Below are positions 15,049-21,081 of a stretch of 21,081 nt of DNA, in pieces. The notes under the pieces were generated by a model, which was not told the DNA's origin, did no database searches, and saw only the letters and a list, made by a program, of their open reading frames with translations. Origin of the DNA: an uncultured Anaerocolumna sp. (GTDB taxonomy: Bacteria > Bacillota > Clostridia > Lachnospirales > Lachnospiraceae); contig CALDJN010000147.1 of the NCBI GenBank assembly GCA_937901695.1, forward strand, positions 1 to 21,081, in the 5' to 3' direction. The translations under genes and the position numbers were made by a program. How positions within the stretch are numbered: position 1 is the first letter of the stretch; each line of letters begins with the position of its first letter.

Positions 15049-16464
15049 TTATCTAGACATTACCTCTTCAATTGCTTTCTGAGCTTTATTCATTTCCGTT
15101 TGAACATCGGCAGCCTGTTCTGAGAACATAGCTTGTCCAACGTCCAGCATGATTTGTGATAGTTCACCTAGTTGTGGGATATTAGGATCTGCTATTAAAT
15201 CTGTATAATTATTTTTCATAAAGTCAACAATTTGATATTCCAGAGAATGGTTTTGAATGTACTCTTCACTTGTGGAATAATCAATATTACTTGGAATCAT
15301 ACCACATTCTGCAATAATCGCCTGAGCTTCATCGGATGCCATCCATTTCAGGAATTCCCATGCTTCATCGGGATGTTTACAGTTTTTACTAATCATCGTT
15401 ACAAGAGGATAGTTGGTTGGATTTGGTTTATAATTCTTTCCTTCATAAACAATGTCAAACTGGGGTATAATTCCGATATCATCCATTAATGATTCGTCTC
15501 TTTCTCTTGTCATACCTACGAACCAAGGTCCATCCATATTAAAAGGTACTTCGTTATTCCAAAACATTTCTCGTGAATCTTTTTTATCCGGAACTAATTT
15601 AGCAGCTTTATCTTTTAATATAAAATCCTGCCACCATTTTGCTGCCCAAACATTTTCTGGACAATTAACATTAACATTTTCTGCTGTATAGGGACCGGAT
15701 TCATTATTTTTAAAATACAAACCACCGGATACTGGTCTTGCAATTAATCTGTTCCATTCACTTATTGTAAATGCATGAGTACCGGAAACAACGCCCATTG
15801 CATGTTTTCCTTCCTTAACAAATTTTTTGCATGCATTTCGAAAATCTTCCTGGGTTTTTATTGATTCAGGGTCAACACCTGCTTCTTTTAACAAGGACTT
15901 ACGATAAAAGATACCCGTTGTTCCCCAAGCATAATTAGATATTGCCAAAACCTGATTATCTACTGAGCACAACTCTTGTCCAACTAATTTATCTTCAAGA
16001 CCTGTTCCTTGTATATATGGAGTCAAATCAATAAAAGTACCTTCTGGTCTGATTGCTTGATATGTAGAAATATTTTCAGGATATACTTGTATCATATCGC
16101 TTTCATTATTTGCTAATATTTCTGTTGTGATATTATCCCAATATCCATCATACCCAGCACCATATATTTCAATTGTTACATTGGGATTTTTTTTGTTATA
16201 AGCGGCAATTAAACCATCAATCGCTTTTTGATGAGGTTCTTCTACATATACAGAGGTAGAAAAAGATAATGTAATCTTTTCATCTGTATCTGAAGTTCCT
16301 GAAGATGTGTCTTTTCCAGGGCTGACTTCTGTTTCACTGGAATCTGCTGAATCTGAATCTTTTTTAGAAGCATCTGTAGATTCTGATTTTTTCCCACAGG
16401 CTGTCATTGTGAAGATTATCATCAGACTAAACATAATTAGAAAAACACTTTTTAACTTTTTCAT
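15049..16464 (-). CDS. CUT1 extracellular sugar-binding lipoprotein
   Basis: This is a 471-residue solute-binding protein of ABC family 1. A lipoprotein signal peptide covers residues 1-22 with Cys23 (MTAC) as the lipidation site. A Ser/Asp/Glu/Lys-rich linker runs to about residue 62, and then a two-lobed binding domain follows (LSFSTSVYVEEPHQKAIDGL onwards, with DEAWEFLKWMASDEAQ near the C-terminus). It would capture a sugar or oligosaccharide outside the membrane and deliver it to the two permeases encoded next. GAGGGA precedes the ATG. It is the first gene of the operon and normally the most expressed. The ligand is not predictable from sequence. Confidence 0.95.
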   Translation of the reverse strand: MKKLKSVFLIMFSLMIIFTMTACGKKSESTDASKKDSDSADSSETEVSPGKDTSSGTSDTDEKITLSFSTSVYVEEPHQKAIDGLIAAYNKKNPNVTIEIYGAGYDGYWDNITTEILANNESDMIQVYPENISTYQAIRPEGTFIDLTPYIQGTGLEDKLVGQELCSVDNQVLAISNYAWGTTGIFYRKSLLKEAGVDPESIKTQEDFRNACKKFVKEGKHAMGVVSGTHAFTISEWNRLIARPVSGGLYFKNNESGPYTAENVNVNCPENVWAAKWWQDFILKDKAAKLVPDKKDSREMFWNNEVPFNMDGPWFVGMTRERDESLMDDIGIIPQFDIVYEGKNYKPNPTNYPLVTMISKNCKHPDEAWEFLKWMASDEAQAIIAECGMIPSNIDYSTSEEYIQNHSLEYQIVDFMKNNYTDLIADPNIPQLGELSQIMLDVGQAMFSEQAADVQTEMNKAQKAIEEVMSR

Positions 16465-16512
16465 AAATTATCCCTCTTCTTTCTGATATTTTTTATTCTT
16501 TCGAACAATTCC

Positions 16513-16541
16513 ATTATAAATGTCCTTTTATCTGTAATACA
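16513..16541 (-). promoter_or_regulatory. Possible promoter of the sugar transporter operon
   Basis: On the minus strand a perfect TATAAT (16518-16513) lies about 48 bases before the binding-protein ATG. The corresponding -35 position, 17 bases upstream, reads TGTATT and is poor. A good -10 with a weak -35 is what an activator-dependent promoter looks like and would suit control by the AraC-type response regulator. No clear operator or catabolite site was found. Confidence 0.45.
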
Positions 16542-16857
16542 TAGAAAATGCTCAGTATTCAAAAAGAATAGCAACCTTTTTATGAGTATTTTACATATTT
16601 TATCCTCATTATAATATTTTATTAACATTTCATCTAATATAAACTTATTAAAAGTAACTTATCGTATTATTACTAATAAGTAAATCATTATTATAAACCT
16701 TATTTTGTGCATTATGTTAATACATAGGGAATTAGAGATATTATGGTAAGGATGTGTGTTGGGATGTAAATAGTGGCATACAGCCTTACTTAAAGTACGC
16801 TATTTTAAGATGTTGACTAAAATTATACTCAAAAAAGAGGTTTCATTTAAACAGCAT

Positions 16858-16909
16858 AAAAAAGTACCTATAAAATAAACACTTTTTCTAGTGTCTATCC
16901 TATAGGTAC
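16858..16909 (-). terminator. Rho-independent terminator of the purine permease gene
   Basis: GTACCTATA (16864-16872) pairs with TATAGGTAC (16901-16909), and ACACT (16879-16883) with AGTGT (16890-16894), giving a two-part stem. On the minus strand it is followed by six T residues (16863-16858). It begins 40 bp after the permease stop codon. Confidence 0.85.
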
Positions 16910-16948
16910 CATTTTAAATATGTAAAATCTATTTCATATCTAAATTAT

Positions 16949-18340
16949 TTATAATAATACATACTTTAGTACGAACAATACGGCTAGTACATACATAACA
17001 ACGCTGATTTTCTTTTCTTTTGCTTTGCCTGTAAGTAAGTTAATTACAACATAAGAGATAACACCGAAAGAGATACCTTCGGAAATACTATACATAAATG
17101 GCATAGCAATGATACAGATAAAAGCAGGAATTGCTTCTGACATATCATCAAAATCAATATGTGCAATTGAACCTATCATATAGAAACCTACAATGATAAG
17201 GGCAGGTGCTGTTGCAAATGCAGGAATTGCTAAAAATATAGGAGATAAGAATACAGAAAGAGCAAATAAAATAGCTGTTGTTAATGATGTTAAACCGGTT
17301 CTACCACCTTCAGAAACTCCAGTAGCACTTTCTACATAAGTTGTAACTGTGGATGTACCAAGTAAAGAACCAACTACTGTTCCGATAGCATCAGCAAGAA
17401 GAGCGCCTTTAATATGAGGAAGCTTTCCGTCTTCGTCTAGCATATCAGCTTTTGCAGAAACACCAATTAAGGTTCCTAGTGTATCGAACATATCTACAAA
17501 TAAAAATGCAAACATTACAACTACAAAGTCAAGAGAGAAAATTCCTGAAAAATCAAGTTTAAAAGCTACATCACCAAGTGCTGTAAAGTCAAAACCTGAT
17601 GAAAAACTAGGAAGTAATGAATAAAATCCAGCTGCAGGATCAACAACATAAAGACCAGTTAACTGACAAATTATGCCGAGAACCCAAGTTATAAGAATAC
17701 CAAATAAAATACCACCTTTTACTTTTTTAATTAAAAGGATACCAGTAATGATAACACCTAGAATAGCAAGTACAACGCTAACATTAGCAGTCAGTGATAT
17801 ACCATCTCCATTGAATGCATGGAATTGAACTAATGTAGCAGAATTATATTCTACAATACCTCCGTTCTGCAATCCGATAAATGCAATAAATAAACCAATA
17901 CCGCTGCTAACTGCAAACTTTAAAGTACCAGGAATAGAATTAAAAATCGCTTCACGCACACTTGTAAGGGAAAGTAGGATAAAGATAACACCTTCCACAA
18001 ATACAGCTGTTAATGCGACTTGCCAGGTGTAACCCATTTTAACAACTACAGTATAGGCAAAATACGCATTTAGTCCCATACCTGGAGCCAAAGCAAAAGG
18101 ATAATTTGCTAAAAGAGCCATTAGTAAAGAACCAATACATGCAGATATAGCAGTTGCGATGAAAACACCATTCGGATTCATTCTTGCTGACCCTTCAAGT
18201 CCAAGAATGTCATTAAATGCTGTCATGGTACTTGGATTAACCGCCAGGATGTACGCCATTGTCATAAAAGTCGTCAAACCGGCTAATACCTCCGTTTTTA
18301 CATCCGTTTTGTTTTCTTTGAGTTTAAAGAATTTTTCCAT
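16949..18340 (-). CDS. NCS2 purine permease, AzgA/PbuG type (COG2252)
   Basis: This is a 463-residue polytopic membrane protein of the AzgA-like branch, which imports hypoxanthine, guanine or adenine with protons. Family marks are the N-terminal EVLAGLTTFMTMAYILAVNP, LFVDMFDTLGTLIGVSAKA, and TSTVTTYVESATGVSEGGRT, which contains the substrate-site glutamate. The length is slightly above the 430-450 typical of PbuG. AGGAGA seven bases before the ATG supports the start. It is monocistronic, with its own promoter and terminator. In many Firmicutes such genes carry a purine riboswitch, but I do not see one in this leader, so control may be by another route. The exact base preference is open. Confidence 0.93.
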   Translation of the reverse strand: MEKFFKLKENKTDVKTEVLAGLTTFMTMAYILAVNPSTMTAFNDILGLEGSARMNPNGVFIATAISACIGSLLMALLANYPFALAPGMGLNAYFAYTVVVKMGYTWQVALTAVFVEGVIFILLSLTSVREAIFNSIPGTLKFAVSSGIGLFIAFIGLQNGGIVEYNSATLVQFHAFNGDGISLTANVSVVLAILGVIITGILLIKKVKGGILFGILITWVLGIICQLTGLYVVDPAAGFYSLLPSFSSGFDFTALGDVAFKLDFSGIFSLDFVVVMFAFLFVDMFDTLGTLIGVSAKADMLDEDGKLPHIKGALLADAIGTVVGSLLGTSTVTTYVESATGVSEGGRTGLTSLTTAILFALSVFLSPIFLAIPAFATAPALIIVGFYMIGSIAHIDFDDMSEAIPAFICIIAMPFMYSISEGISFGVISYVVINLLTGKAKEKKISVVMYVLAVLFVLKYVLL

Positions 18341-18373
18341 AGATAATCTCCTTTTATCTTACTTATTATATTT

Positions 18374-18484
18374 AAGAGAATTTAGTTCTCTTAATTTCAT
18401 TAATTAGCAAAACTTATAAATTGCATAGAAAACTATGCATTTCTTATAATAGTCTCATTATACCTTTTTTCAGTATAAAGTCAA
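18374..18484 (-). promoter_or_regulatory. Purine permease promoter and leader with two hairpins
   Basis: On the minus strand TTGACT (18484-18479) and TATAAT (18462-18457) are 16 bp apart, a good sigma-A promoter. The leader of about 110 bases holds two seven-pair hairpins: TGCATAG-AAAA-CTATGCA (18422-18439) and AAGAGAA-loop-TTCTCTT (18374-18392). Neither has a T-tract, so they are not terminators. The conserved core of the purine riboswitch is not present. Confidence 0.65.
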
Positions 18485-18842
18485 TCAATATTTATTTCAT
18501 AAGGTGAAAATAAAAATAAAAGAAATATGGAAGCCTAAAAGTTAGTAAAACATTATAAATATATTAGATTATGTAAGCAGATTCATACACTTTAAATATG
18601 CCTTGCTGAGGTGCTTGTCTTTATTATACAACATATTAAACAATTTGTGTAGCATTTTCATAAAAAAAATTAACAAAATTATAAAATTGATTTAAGTTTT
18701 GTATATAAATCCAGTAAACTACAGGCTTTATAAGAAACTAAAGTTGTAAACTTTTTGTAAGAATTCTTAAAAAATATTTGTATTATTAGCAAATTATTGT
18801 ATACTTGTAATATGACAAATAAATAGAAGTCTGGGAGCAATG
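18485..18842. other. AT-rich stretch without a gene
   Basis: About 358 bp of AT-rich DNA between the purine permease promoter and the chemotaxis pseudogene. The only notable element is a possible plus-strand promoter, TTGTAT (18778-18783) and TATACT (18800-18805), 16 bp apart, which may be what is left of the promoter of the decayed gene. Confidence 0.4.
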
Positions 18843-19328
18843 ATAAACAAAAAAATCAATTGATATCCTTGAAATTGCAAATTCTGTTGTATCCAGTTCC
18901 AAACAGGTATCTGATATTATGAAAGATATTTACAAATCCAGCCATATTATTAACTCAGCTGTTAGTGAAATTGCTTCCGGAACCCAGGAAAATGCAGAAA
19001 GCATTCAGGAACAAACGAATATGACCACTGCTATTCAAGAATCCATTTAAAATATTGCAAAAAAGGCAGAAATTATGGTTCAGATAGCCAATGATTCACA
19101 AAATGCTTTGATGGATGGTATTACAATTATCAAACAGCTTGAGGCACATTCTGTGAAAGTGCAAGGGCAGGTGAAGCAGGAAAAGGGTTTGCTGTTGTGG
19201 CGGAACAGATACGTTTACTTGCGGATCAAACAAGAAAATCTACAGAAAGTATTTCAGAAATTTTAAAAGAATTAAGCATAAATGCAGCCAATGCAGTAAC
19301 TTCTGTGGAACAAATCTTATGTTTGTAA
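18843..19328 (+). pseudogene. Decayed methyl-accepting chemotaxis protein fragment
   Basis: Two frames together spell part of an MCP cytoplasmic signalling domain. The first runs from about 18846 (SIDILEIANSVVSSSKQVSD, then AVSEIASGTQENAESIQEQT) to an in-frame TAA at 19048-19050 and continues past it in the same frame (NIAKKAEIMVQIANDSQNAL). The second, shifted by two, begins near 19161 and reads ARAGEAGKGFAVVAEQIRLLADQTRKS, the near-invariant hairpin tip of MCPs, ending at TAA 19326-19328. The lesions are one nonsense codon, an apparent deletion with frameshift at about 19155-19161, loss of the N-terminal sensor and membrane part, and truncation after SVEQIL. It cannot make a functional receptor. 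Confidence 0.88.
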
Positions 19329-19333
19329 CCGTT

Positions 19334-19465
19334 CTATTTTATTACATCTGTATGTACGGTTGATTTAGAAATACCAAACTGCTTCGCTGTTTGCCTTACC
19401 GTTGCATTATTATCAATTATATAGTTTGCTATTTCCACAGCCCGTTCTTCTATATAGCCTTTCAA
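19334..19465 (-). pseudogene. Truncated spoIIID copy (helix-turn-helix half only)
   Basis: On the minus strand a TTG start (19463-19465) after a GGGGGA binding site opens a 43-codon frame, LKGYIEERAVEIANYIIDNN then ATVRQTAKQFGISKSTVHTD, ending at TAG 19334-19336. This is the N-terminal half of SpoIIID with its helix-turn-helix. After a small frameshift the next bases read IERLQT, matching the ERL that normally follows, so it is a broken copy and the C-terminal half is gone. From memory it is closer to the common clostridial SpoIIID sequence than the intact gene 420 bp away is. A short functional HTH peptide cannot be wholly excluded. It abuts the end of the chemotaxis pseudogene tail to tail. 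Confidence 0.85.
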
Positions 19466-19547
19466 AAGGATATCCCCCTATTAAACTTGTTTTTATATTG
19501 TATGCAGAAATACTATAAAATATATCAACTTGAAGCTACAAAAATAT

Positions 19548-19874
19548 GTCATTCTGAGCCTTCAGGCGAAGAAACTTAGTTTCTATTCTGTCATTCTGAG
19601 CCCGCAGGCGAAGAATCCCAGTTTCTATTCTGTCATTCTGAGCCCACAGGCGAAGAATCCCAGTTACCATTCTGTCATTCTAAACTAAAAGGCGAAGAAT
19701 CTCAGTTACCATTCTGTCATTCTAAACCAAAAGGCGAAGAATCCCAGTTACCATTCTGTCATTCTAAACCAAAAGGTGAAGAATCTCAGTTACCATTCTG
19801 TCATTCTAAACTAAAAGGCGAAGAATCCCAGTTTTCTGTTCTGAGATTCTTCGCCCTCCGGGCTCAGAATGACA
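19548..19874. repeat. 42-bp tandem palindrome array with an inverted end unit
   Basis: Seven direct units begin at 19548, 19590, 19632, 19674, 19716, 19758 and 19800, an exact 42-bp period. Each is a 28-bp core GTCATTCT...GGCGAAGAATC plus a 14-bp linker near CCAGTTACCATTCT. The first three cores keep the paired inner stem (GCCT/AGGC or GCC/GGC); the last four read AAACTAAAA or a close variant and have lost it. An inverted unit at 19845-19874 closes the array with a GCCC-TCC-GGGC stem, forming a large hairpin with the seventh unit. It ends ten bases from the spoIIID stop codon and may serve as its terminator. Confidence 0.92.
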
Positions 19875-19883
19875 TATTCTTTT

Positions 19884-20138
19884 TTACACAAAACCATGTT
19901 TGTATTTGTTCCTCGTTGCCATGCCGCCTCGTATATGCCGTTCTGATTTATTGACCATAAGTACTTCGCATACAGCTTTATACAATTGATTATTTACTGA
20001 TGGTAGCCGGTCTTGTAAATCTTTATGTACCGTAGATTTACTAATACCATATTTGCTCGCAGTTTCACGTACAGTAGATTTTGTTTGAATCGTATAATGA
20101 GCTAATTCTAATATCCTCTCTTCCATATATCTTTGCAT
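19884..20138 (-). CDS. spoIIID: Sporulation transcription regulator SpoIIID
   Basis: This is an 84-residue DNA-binding protein. Residues 22-42 (TVRETASKYGISKSTVHKDL) are the helix-turn-helix, followed by DRLPSVN and the basic C-terminal region ERHIRGGMATRNKYKH, both typical of SpoIIID. In sporulating Firmicutes, SpoIIID acts in the mother cell with sigma-E to repress and activate genes. The open frame extends to a TTG at 20186 with no binding site; the ATG at 20136-20138 follows GGGGGA by six bases and gives the normal N-terminus MQRYMEERI. The N-terminal half differs noticeably from the usual YIEERAVEIANYII sequence, so this could be a divergent paralogue and another spoIIID may exist elsewhere. 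A TATAAT lies at 20195-20200 (minus), without a good -35. Confidence 0.92.
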   Translation of the reverse strand: MQRYMEERILELAHYTIQTKSTVRETASKYGISKSTVHKDLQDRLPSVNNQLYKAVCEVLMVNKSERHIRGGMATRNKYKHGFV

Positions 20139-20241
20139 CGCTGGTCCCCCAAGCCTGTTTTCTTCAATATATGCTTGGTTGTCCAACGATATGCATTATA
20201 CGATTTACCTTTTATTACATAATAATTTGACTATCAATCCT

Positions 20242-20715
20242 TTAGAAGCCTTCTTTTCTTCTTAATTTACGTAATTGGGTACGTTTATATCCGCCTTCCC
20301 ACTCGGCACGTTGTGCTTCTGTCTCTATTATTAATCTTGGAACACGGGTAGGTCTTTCATTTTCATCAAGTGCCACCATTACAAGATAGGCTCTATTAAT
20401 TGGCTTCCTCATTCCATCCATACCTTCCACATAAGTATCTACCCTTACTTCCATCGATGTATTTCCTACATAAGTAAGACGTCCAATTAATACTAATGTA
20501 TCATTTAAATGTGCGGCTGCCTTAAACTGAAGATTATCAATTGCGGCTGTTGTACAATTGCATTGAGAATGGCGTTTTGCCACAACACCTGCTATAATAT
20601 CAATCCATTCCACTAATTGACCGCCAAACAATCTTCCCGACCCATTAATATTTTCTACTAAAATAATTAAATCATGCTCAGCTATTGAATCTTCTACTCT
20701 TTTTTCTATGTCCAT
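20242..20715 (-). CDS. Acyl-CoA thioesterase, hotdog fold
   Basis: This is a 157-residue hotdog-fold hydrolase that should cleave acyl-CoA to free acid and CoA. The family motif GSGRLFGGQLVEWIDIIAG at residues 25-43 contains the catalytic Asp39. The strand motif IDNLQFKAAAHLNDTLVLIG and the later NRAYLVMVALDENERPTRVP are typical of YciA/BACH-type acyl-CoA hydrolases. A basic tail (KRTQLRKLRRKEG) follows. AGGAG nine bases before the ATG fixes the start. It lies between apbE and spoIIID in the same direction, separated from apbE by two terminators, so it probably has its own promoter. Chain-length preference cannot be judged. Confidence 0.92.
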   Translation of the reverse strand: MDIEKRVEDSIAEHDLIILVENINGSGRLFGGQLVEWIDIIAGVVAKRHSQCNCTTAAIDNLQFKAAAHLNDTLVLIGRLTYVGNTSMEVRVDTYVEGMDGMRKPINRAYLVMVALDENERPTRVPRLIIETEAQRAEWEGGYKRTQLRKLRRKEGF

Positions 20716-20764
20716 TAAAATTACTCCTTTATATATTAGTCTCCATATCTAATTGTTGTCACCG

Positions 20765-20862
20765 AGTCAAAAAATAACATTCTGTTATTCATTTATTGCA
20801 AGGAATTTGCCCTTATTGCAGCTCTGATGTAAGTCAAAAAATAACACCCTGTTATTCATTTA
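20765..20862 (-). terminator. Duplicated terminator downstream of apbE
   Basis: Two 31-bp copies, 20765-20795 and 20832-20862, are 67 bp apart and differ at two positions. On the minus strand each folds as AATAACA-loop-TGTTATT followed by a run of T: a compact intrinsic terminator. The loops are GGG and GAA, so both differences fall in the loop. The first copy met by the polymerase begins in the last codons of apbE and uses its stop codon as part of the stem. Confidence 0.85.
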
Positions 20863-21081
20863 TATCTACCACTTTAATATTTTCAAAGAATCCCTTTGTA
20901 TAATGAAGTTCATAGTCATCTGTAATAAAAATGGCATATGTATCCTCCAGGCTTTCTATTAATTCCATTCCTTTTTCTAGCCCTAAAGCAAAACAGGAGG
21001 TGCTAAGTCCGTCACCGTCTACTGATTTATCTGAAATAATTGTTACAGCAACCAAATTGTTCTTATAGGGATACCCTGTAG
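20852..21081 (-). CDS. apbE: FAD:protein FMN transferase ApbE, C-terminal part (runs off right edge)
   Basis: This is the last 75 or so codons of a gene whose start lies beyond the right edge. The visible protein reads TGYPYKNNLVAVTIISDKSV and then DGDGLSTSCFALGLEKGMEL, which matches the C-terminal ApbE signature (TGYP...N...SVT, then a D-x-LST-x-x-F-x-LG block that carries part of the Mg2+/FAD site). ApbE attaches FMN to a Thr in Rnf/Nqr-type electron-transport subunits and related flavoproteins and is usually an exported or membrane-anchored lipoprotein; that end is not visible here. The frame is open to the edge, so an internal TTG at 21055 should not be taken as the start. Confidence 0.9.
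   Translation of the reverse strand, partial: TGYPYKNNLVAVTIISDKSVDGDGLSTSCFALGLEKGMELIESLEDTYAIFITDDYELHYTKGFFENIKVVDINE

Larger units (their letters stand above)
16465..16948. other. 484-bp intergenic region
   Basis: Right to left it contains the terminator of the purine permease gene, about 300 bp of AT-rich DNA in which I see no gene, RNA or repeat, and then the candidate promoter and binding site of the sugar-binding protein gene. Confidence 0.5.

Noticed and set aside
18341..18840. Purine riboswitch before the AzgA-type permease
   Set aside because: The conserved core segments of the purine riboswitch (the junction and loop motifs around GTTTCTACC and CCGTAAA) are not in the leader; only two simple hairpins are seen.
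19075..19266. A 63-residue plus-strand open frame as an independent gene
   Set aside because: Its first part continues the chemotaxis receptor frame after the nonsense codon, and the rest is out-of-frame reading of the receptor tip, so it belongs to the pseudogene.
19548..19874. Regularly spaced repeats resembling a CRISPR array
   Set aside because: The 14-bp linkers between the 28-bp cores are nearly identical to each other and far too short to be spacers, the cores drift between copies, an inverted copy closes the array, and no cas gene is present.

Overview
This window looks like a piece of chromosome from a low-GC, endospore-forming Gram-positive bacterium of the class Clostridia, most likely a Lachnospiraceae-type organism. 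The reasons are the AT-rich intergenic DNA, strong GGAGG ribosome binding sites with several TTG and GTG starts, an intact spoIIID gene plus a truncated spoIIID copy, a DUF3842 gene, an ECF-type vitamin S component, and a YesMN-type two-component system beside a CUT1 sugar transporter. I cannot name the species. No phage, conjugative, CRISPR or defence system is visible, and I found no convincing new multi-gene system. The unusual material is in the intergenic DNA.

Layout, left to right. (1) 1-225: the 5' end of a minus-strand gene that leaves the window and is built on a 15-bp tandem repeat coding for K-E-E-T-R-like pentapeptides. (2) 394-1624: a minus-strand pair, a P-loop kinase followed by an ECF S component, preceded by a cluster of hairpins. 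(3) 2032-2505: a solitary DUF3842 gene, then an AT-rich gap with tandem repeats and a plus-strand D-2-hydroxyacid dehydrogenase (2945-3907). (4) 4146-6042: a GntR(YtrA)-ATPase-permease operon on the minus strand, with a palindromic operator lying on its own consensus promoter. (5) 6358-7719: a uracil/xanthine-type NCS2 permease. (6) 7994-10484: response regulator and histidine kinase (YesN/YesM type). (7) 10787-16464, minus strand: lipoprotein sugar-binding protein, two CUT1 permeases, a Gfo/Idh/MocA oxidoreductase, then, beyond a MITE-like insertion, an amidohydrolase. (8) 16949-18340: an AzgA/PbuG-type purine permease. (9) 18843-19465: a gene graveyard, with a decayed chemotaxis receptor fragment facing a truncated spoIIID copy. 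(10) 19548-19874: a 42-bp tandem palindromic array beside intact spoIIID (19884-20138). (11) A hotdog acyl-CoA thioesterase and the 3' part of apbE at the right edge, separated by two copies of one terminator.

How the genes may work together. The histidine kinase/regulator pair probably senses an extracellular sugar or its binding protein and controls the neighbouring CUT1 uptake operon. The oxidoreductase and amidohydrolase are candidates for the first catabolic steps. No transporter ATPase is encoded, so a shared MsmX-type ATPase elsewhere is likely. The kinase and S component together suggest vitamin or nucleoside salvage with phosphorylation trapping. Two NCS2 permeases serve nucleobase salvage.

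A family of interspersed palindromes unites the non-coding DNA. Its core is ATTCT-GA-[variable inner stem]-GA-AGAAT, and it occurs at 3977-4124, 7808-7846, 11957-12120 and 19548-19874. The inner stem changes sequence between copies while staying base-paired, which is the clearest sign here of structure kept by selection or by the way the element copies itself.
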